From Azospirillum sp. B21 (GTDB taxonomy: Bacteria; Pseudomonadota; Alphaproteobacteria; Azospirillales; Azospirillaceae), in the NCBI RefSeq assembly GCF_008364825.1, contig NZ_VTTO01000033.1:1-37188 (forward strand): a DNA stretch of 37,188 bases, given 5' to 3'. Every line of letters starts with the position of its first letter. Position 1 is the stretch's first letter. Both the position numbers and the translations under genes were made by a program. The notes below the pieces were generated by a model that saw only the letters and a program-made list of their open reading frames with translations, ran no database searches and was not told the DNA's origin. Shown in pieces: positions 33,711 to 37,188 of this stretch.

Positions 33711-34415
33711 ATGCGATTCAAAAGACCGCAGGTGCGCTATGCCAACACACCGCAGCCTGCTACCCCGTACCAATCCGCTGCCCAGGCCTGGGACGAGCGC
33801 ATCGGCTCGGCCCGCGCACAGGCGAAGAACTGGCGGCTCATGGCCTTCGGCTGCCTCACTTTGGCCGTACTGATGGCCGGTGGCCTGGTCTGGCGTTCCG
33901 CGCAGTCCATCGTCACCCCCTACGTCATCGAGGTGGACAACTCGGGTCAGGTGCGCGCTGTCGGCGAAGCGGCCACGCCGTACCGGCCCAGCGATGCGCA
34001 GATTGCTTACCACCTCGGCCGCTTCATCGGTCTGGTGCGCTCGCTGTCCATCGACCCCATCGTGGTGCGGCAGAACTGGCTCGATGCCTATGACTACACG
34101 ACCGACAAGGGCGCCGTGGTGCTCAACGAGTACGCCCGCGTGAACGATCCGTTCGCGCGCATTGGCAAGGAGTCGGTGACGGTGCAGGTCAGCAGCGTGA
34201 CTCGCGCGAGCGATACGTCGTTCAACGTGCGCTGGACGGAGACCCGTTTCGTCAACGGTGCGCTGGACCGCACCGAACGCTGGAACGCTGTCGTGTCCAT
34301 CGTGCAGCAGACGCCGCGCACCGAGCAGCGTGTGCGCAAGAACCCCCTGGGCATCTACGTCAACGGGCTGTCGTGGAGCCGCGAACTGGAAGCTAACGAA
34401 GGAGCAAAACCATGA
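33711..34415 (+). CDS. trbF: Conjugal transfer protein TrbF (VirB8 family)
   Basis: Bitopic inner-membrane assembly protein of 234 aa: one membrane helix (41-61) and a periplasmic NTF2-like domain. PYVIEVDNSGQVRAVG after the helix and KNPLGIYVNGLSWSREL at the end are family markers. AAGGAG upstream of the ATG. It bridges the channel core to the pore proteins TrbG and TrbI encoded next. Confidence 0.95.
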   Translation: MRFKRPQVRYANTPQPATPYQSAAQAWDERIGSARAQAKNWRLMAFGCLTLAVLMAGGLVWRSAQSIVTPYVIEVDNSGQVRAVGEAATPYRPSDAQIAYHLGRFIGLVRSLSIDPIVVRQNWLDAYDYTTDKGAVVLNEYARVNDPFARIGKESVTVQVSSVTRASDTSFNVRWTETRFVNGALDRTERWNAVVSIVQQTPRTEQRVRKNPLGIYVNGLSWSRELEANEGAKP

Positions 34416-35404
34416 ATGATCTTTTCCGTAAATCCGTCTTGCCGATCATGCTGCTTGCCCTCGCGGGCTGCGCCACGCAGGGCAAGCCGCCGCCGTCCAT
34501 TTCGCTCGACGAGCCGGTACAGGCGCAGCCGCTACCGGAGCCGCCTGCGCCGGTGGAGGTGGTGGCCATGCCGCAAGTGCTGCCGATGCCGGCTCAGATG
34601 AAGCCTGTGCCGGATGCCAAGCCCGCAGCAGAACCTGCCGATGAAACCGTGCGTGTGTCCCGCGCCAACGCCGAGGCGCGTATCGCGCCCACGCGCGAGG
34701 GGTACGTCAACGCGATTCAGGTGTGGCCTTTCACCGATGGCGCGCTGTATCAGGTCTATGCGGCCGTGGGTCGCGTGACGGTGATCGCGCTCCAGCCCGG
34801 TGAGGAACTGGTAACGGTGGCCGCCGGCGATACCGTGCGCTGGATCGTGGGCGATACATCGAGCGGCAGCGGCGATGCGCTGCGCGTCAATGTGATGGTC
34901 AAGCCGATCCGCTCGGGCCTCAAGACCAATCTGGTCATCACGACCAGCCGGCGCACGTACCTGATTGAACTGACTTCGACTGAGAAGACGTGGATGGCGT
35001 CGGTGTCCTGGGAGTATCCGAAGGACAAGATGCTGGCCTTGCAGCGCCAGGCGCAGGCGGCCAGCGCCGCCGCGCCGGTCGATGCTGGCCTGTCGCTGGA
35101 GAAGATCCGCTTTCGCTATGCGGTCAGTGGCAGCAATCCGCCGTGGAAGCCGCTGCGCGCTTTCGACGATGGCGAGAAGGTCTACATCCAGTTCCCGCCG
35201 GGCATCGCGCAGGGCGAGCTGCCGCCGCTGTTCGTGATCGGCGCGCAGGGCGATGGGCAACTGGTGAACTACCGATTCCGTGCGCCGTACTACATCGTGG
35301 ATCGCCTGTTCGGTGCGGCCGAACTGCGCCTGGGCGGAGACAAGGGCGATGTGGTGCGGATCGAGCGCACCGATGGCGTTTCCGGTGGCACGCGGAGGAA
35401 CTGA
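34412..35404 (+). CDS. trbG: Conjugal transfer protein TrbG (VirB9 family)
   Basis: Outer-membrane-complex protein, 330 aa. The signal peptide carries a lipobox (LALAGC, Cys20), so it appears to be a lipoprotein, whereas VirB9 proteins often are not. A Pro-rich stretch follows (25-70), then the VirB9 beta domain: NAIQVWPFTDGALYQVYAAVGRVTVIALQPGE (key: QVYA..GRVTVI.LQPGE), and a C-terminal CagX-type domain with RFRAPYYIVDRLF. Overlaps trbF by ATGA. Confidence 0.95.
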   Translation: MNDLFRKSVLPIMLLALAGCATQGKPPPSISLDEPVQAQPLPEPPAPVEVVAMPQVLPMPAQMKPVPDAKPAAEPADETVRVSRANAEARIAPTREGYVNAIQVWPFTDGALYQVYAAVGRVTVIALQPGEELVTVAAGDTVRWIVGDTSSGSGDALRVNVMVKPIRSGLKTNLVITTSRRTYLIELTSTEKTWMASVSWEYPKDKMLALQRQAQAASAAAPVDAGLSLEKIRFRYAVSGSNPPWKPLRAFDDGEKVYIQFPPGIAQGELPPLFVIGAQGDGQLVNYRFRAPYYIVDRLFGAAELRLGGDKGDVVRIERTDGVSGGTRRN

Positions 35405-35406
35405 CC

Positions 35407-36669
35407 ATGAGCCAGGACGACACTCGCGATCTTGGCACGCCACAGGCGGGCAAGGTCGCGCCCGAGGCGGTGGCGCTGCGCGCCCAGCCGCGCCCGGTCA
35501 CACGTCTGAATCGGCGCACCTTGGCCATGCTCACGGGCGGCCTGTCGGTCGCCGTGCTAGGGGCCACGATCTGGTCATTGCAGCCACATCGGCGCGGCGC
35601 AGGCGAGCAGACCGAGCTTTACAACGTGGATCGAGTCTCGAAGTCCGAGGGGCTGGATGGCCTGCCTTCGGATTACTCCAAGCTGCCGAAGGTGCCGGAG
35701 CTGGGGCCGCCGCTGCCGGGCGATCTCGGCCCTGCCATCGTGAAGGCGCAGCAGCCGGTGACACCCACGTATGCGCCACCGGGCCACGACCCGGAGGACG
35801 CTCGGCGCAAGGAAGCCGAAGCGGCAGCGGCTTCCTCGGTGTTCTTCCGTTCTGGTACGCCCGGCAAGACCGCAGCGCCAGCGAATGCGCAAGCGGCTGG
35901 CCCGGCATCGACCTTGGCGGGCTTCGACCCGCTGGCCGCTGGGCCGGCCTCGACGGCTGCCCTGCCTGCCGACCCGACCGCCGTGCAGAACCGGCAAGAC
36001 CAGAAAGAGGCTTTCCTGAAAGGCGGTTCTACGGAAACCCGCAATTCCGGCAATCTGCAAATGCCGACCTCGCCGTACCAGGTGATGGCCGGGACGGTGA
36101 TCGCCGGGGCGCTGGTGACAGGCATCAAGTCTGACCTGCCGGGCGACGTGATTGGCACGGTGACGGAGTCGGTCTACGACTCGGCCACCGGCAAGTTTCT
36201 GTTGATCCCTCAGGGCTCGCGCCTCATGGGCAAGTACAACAGCCAGGTGAGCTATGGGCAGAGCCGCGTGCAGTTGGTGTGGAACCGCATCATCTTGCCG
36301 GACACGTCTTCGCTGAAGCTCGACAACCTCGCGGGCACCGACCCGGCCGGCTACTCCGGCCTGGAGGATGGCGTCGATTGGCACTGGGATCGCGTCTTTG
36401 CCGGTGCGGCGCTGACGACACTGCTGGGCGTGGGCGCGGAGCTGGCCGCGCCGGAGAACCGGCAGAACGGCAACCGCATCGTGATTGCCGGGCGCGACAG
36501 CGCGCAGGACAGCATCAATCAGGTCGGCCAGGAGATGACCCGGCGCAACATGAACATTCAGCCGACCTTGACGGGGCGGCCGGGCCTGCCGGTGCGGATC
36601 ATCGTCAACCGTGACCTGATGCTGCGACCGTACCAGCCGCTTTTCGTCCAGAGAGGAGCGGCGAAATGA
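35407..36669 (+). CDS. trbI: Conjugal transfer protein TrbI (VirB10 family)
   Basis: Channel scaffold spanning inner and outer membranes, 420 aa. Membrane helix at 38-57, Pro-rich periplasmic linker (about 85-150), and the C-terminal beta-barrel domain: YQVMAGTVIAGALVTGIKSDLPG, then LLIPQGSRLMGKYNSQVSYGQSRV (hallmarks GTVIxGxLxTGIxSDLPG and PxGSRLxGxY). It starts two bases after trbG and its stop overlaps the DUF2274 gene. Confidence 0.96.
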   Translation: MSQDDTRDLGTPQAGKVAPEAVALRAQPRPVTRLNRRTLAMLTGGLSVAVLGATIWSLQPHRRGAGEQTELYNVDRVSKSEGLDGLPSDYSKLPKVPELGPPLPGDLGPAIVKAQQPVTPTYAPPGHDPEDARRKEAEAAAASSVFFRSGTPGKTAAPANAQAAGPASTLAGFDPLAAGPASTAALPADPTAVQNRQDQKEAFLKGGSTETRNSGNLQMPTSPYQVMAGTVIAGALVTGIKSDLPGDVIGTVTESVYDSATGKFLLIPQGSRLMGKYNSQVSYGQSRVQLVWNRIILPDTSSLKLDNLAGTDPAGYSGLEDGVDWHWDRVFAGAALTTLLGVGAELAAPENRQNGNRIVIAGRDSAQDSINQVGQEMTRRNMNIQPTLTGRPGLPVRIIVNRDLMLRPYQPLFVQRGAAK

Positions 36670-36899
36670 ACACCTCCAAGAAATTGCGGCTTGGGCCGCT
36701 ACCCAAGACCGAGAGCACGAAGCTCACGTTTTTGTGCCCGGTCAGCCTAAAAGCTGATCTCGACCGCTATGCCGTGGCGCACTCGCAGGCGTATGGCGAG
36801 GCAGTCGATGCCACTACGTTGATTCCTCTTATGCTGGAGGCGTTCATGGCCGGCGACCGGGGATTCAGGAAGGGTGGCGGGAGCAAGGCCATACCCTGA
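36666..36899 (+). CDS. DUF2274 protein, last gene of the transfer operon
   Basis: Protein of 77 aa that matches the DUF2274 family found after trbI in Tn4371-type elements. LRLGPLPKTESTKLTFLCPVSLKADLDRYAVAH resembles the start of a small ribbon-helix-helix fold (beta strand KLTFLCP then helix VSLKADLDRYA), so it could bind DNA, but no function is known. ATGA overlap with trbI and a terminator 44 bp after the stop. Confidence 0.9.
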   Translation: MNTSKKLRLGPLPKTESTKLTFLCPVSLKADLDRYAVAHSQAYGEAVDATTLIPLMLEAFMAGDRGFRKGGGSKAIP

Positions 36900-36942
36900 A
36901 GTAGGGTTGACGATGTGGACGCATCCGCTACCCCTTCACGAT

Positions 36943-36976
36943 GAAAGCGCAGTCCACTGACTGCGCTTTCGCTTTT
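36943..36976 (+). terminator. Rho-independent terminator of the trb operon
   Basis: A perfect 11-bp stem (GAAAGCGCAGT 36943-36953 with ACTGCGCTTTC 36960-36970) has a 6-nt loop CCACTG and is followed by GCTTTT. It closes the transfer operon before the ICE end. It could also act on transcripts entering from the chromosome, because the A-rich side is weak but the stem is symmetric. Confidence 0.88.
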
Positions 36977-37179
36977 GACGGGGCTTGCGGCAGGGCGAGA
37001 CTATGATGGTGCGATCTTGCCCGCCGCGGCGCCCCCACGCTTACCGCCGCGAAGCGCCTATGCAGCACCTAGCTCGAAAAGCAGCAAGAGCACTCAGCGG
37101 CTGAAATCTAGCCTAACCTATTGCCCTGTAAGAGCTTTTTCCCCACTGCATGTCTGAATGAAGGACTTGACAGCGGACA
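36977..37179. other. Non-coding right end of the ICE
   Basis: About 200 bp between the terminator and the attachment site. I find no credible gene (a 60-codon frame at 36975-37157 lacks a ribosome-binding site and family features). A loose inverted repeat surrounds 36986-37027. TTGACA at 37167-37172 points outward. The region probably holds recombinase or excisionase binding sites. Confidence 0.5.
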
Positions 37180-37187
37180 TTTTTCAT
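37180..37187. other. attR-type site TTTTTCAT, right end of the ICE
   Basis: TTTTTCAT is the 8-bp attachment sequence described for Tn4371 and its relatives. It occurs 281 bp after the last transfer-operon gene, where the right end of these ICEs is expected. The matching attL copy and the integrase gene lie to the left of this window. Confidence 0.85.
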
Positions 37188-37188
37188 G

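Noticed and set aside
36975..37157. 60-codon open frame at the right end
   Set aside because: No ribosome-binding site, low-complexity Ala/Pro/Ser composition, and it follows the operon terminator.
1..37188. CRISPR arrays, insertion sequences, tRNA or rRNA genes
   Set aside because: No regularly spaced repeats, transposase motifs or tRNA-like segments were seen in reading the window.

Overview
The window is the right-hand part of an integrative and conjugative element (ICE) of the Tn4371 family carrying a catabolic cargo of about 21 kb. High GC, the codon bias and the protein types point to a betaproteobacterium (Burkholderiales such as Comamonas, Delftia, Acidovorax or Bordetella relatives), although Pseudomonas also hosts these ICEs. 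No integrase or chromosomal gene is visible; the element's left part lies outside the window.

Layout. (1) 1-189: hairpin-rich DNA upstream of the relaxase, a candidate oriT. (2) 190-2172: relaxase rlxS. (3) About 2213-23317: cargo. A long minus-strand operon reads from 15375 down to about 2213: acyl-CoA dehydrogenase, alpha-methylacyl-CoA racemase-like protein, acyl-CoA synthetase, thiolase, enoyl-CoA hydratase, HSD10-like dehydrogenase, nu-class glutathione transferase-like protein, NahD/kappa-like isomerase, a Liv-type ABC importer (binding protein, G, F, H, M), and a second thiolase cut off at the ICE boundary. Next comes a regulatory block (AraC, SDR, AraC) bracketed by a 62-bp imperfect inverted repeat. 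A plus-strand operon follows: nitroreductase, DmdC/FadE-like acyl-CoA dehydrogenase, etfB, etfA. (4) 23335-24502: the ICE LysR regulator traR, only 17 bp after etfA, and a small Eex-type lipoprotein, followed by a strong terminator. (5) 24720-36899: the transfer operon traG, CopG-like gene, trbB-C-D-E-J-K-L-F-G-I and a DUF2274 gene, mostly joined by ATGA overlaps, ending in a perfect terminator. (6) 37180-37187: TTTTTCAT, the attachment sequence known for Tn4371-type ICEs, which puts the right end of the element at the window edge.

How it works together. The cargo looks like a complete system for import, CoA activation, racemisation and beta-oxidation of a carboxylic acid, with its own electron-transfer flavoprotein. 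The racemase-type and HSD10-type enzymes suggest a methyl-branched or side-chain substrate, but the substrate cannot be read from sequence. The most notable features are the placement of traR directly behind the catabolic etfBA genes, which could tie transfer to catabolism; the inverted repeat around the regulators, one copy of which forms the 3' end of an araC gene; a nitroreductase whose first 12 residues resemble the start of the neighbouring dehydrogenase; and two related Eex-like lipoproteins in one element.
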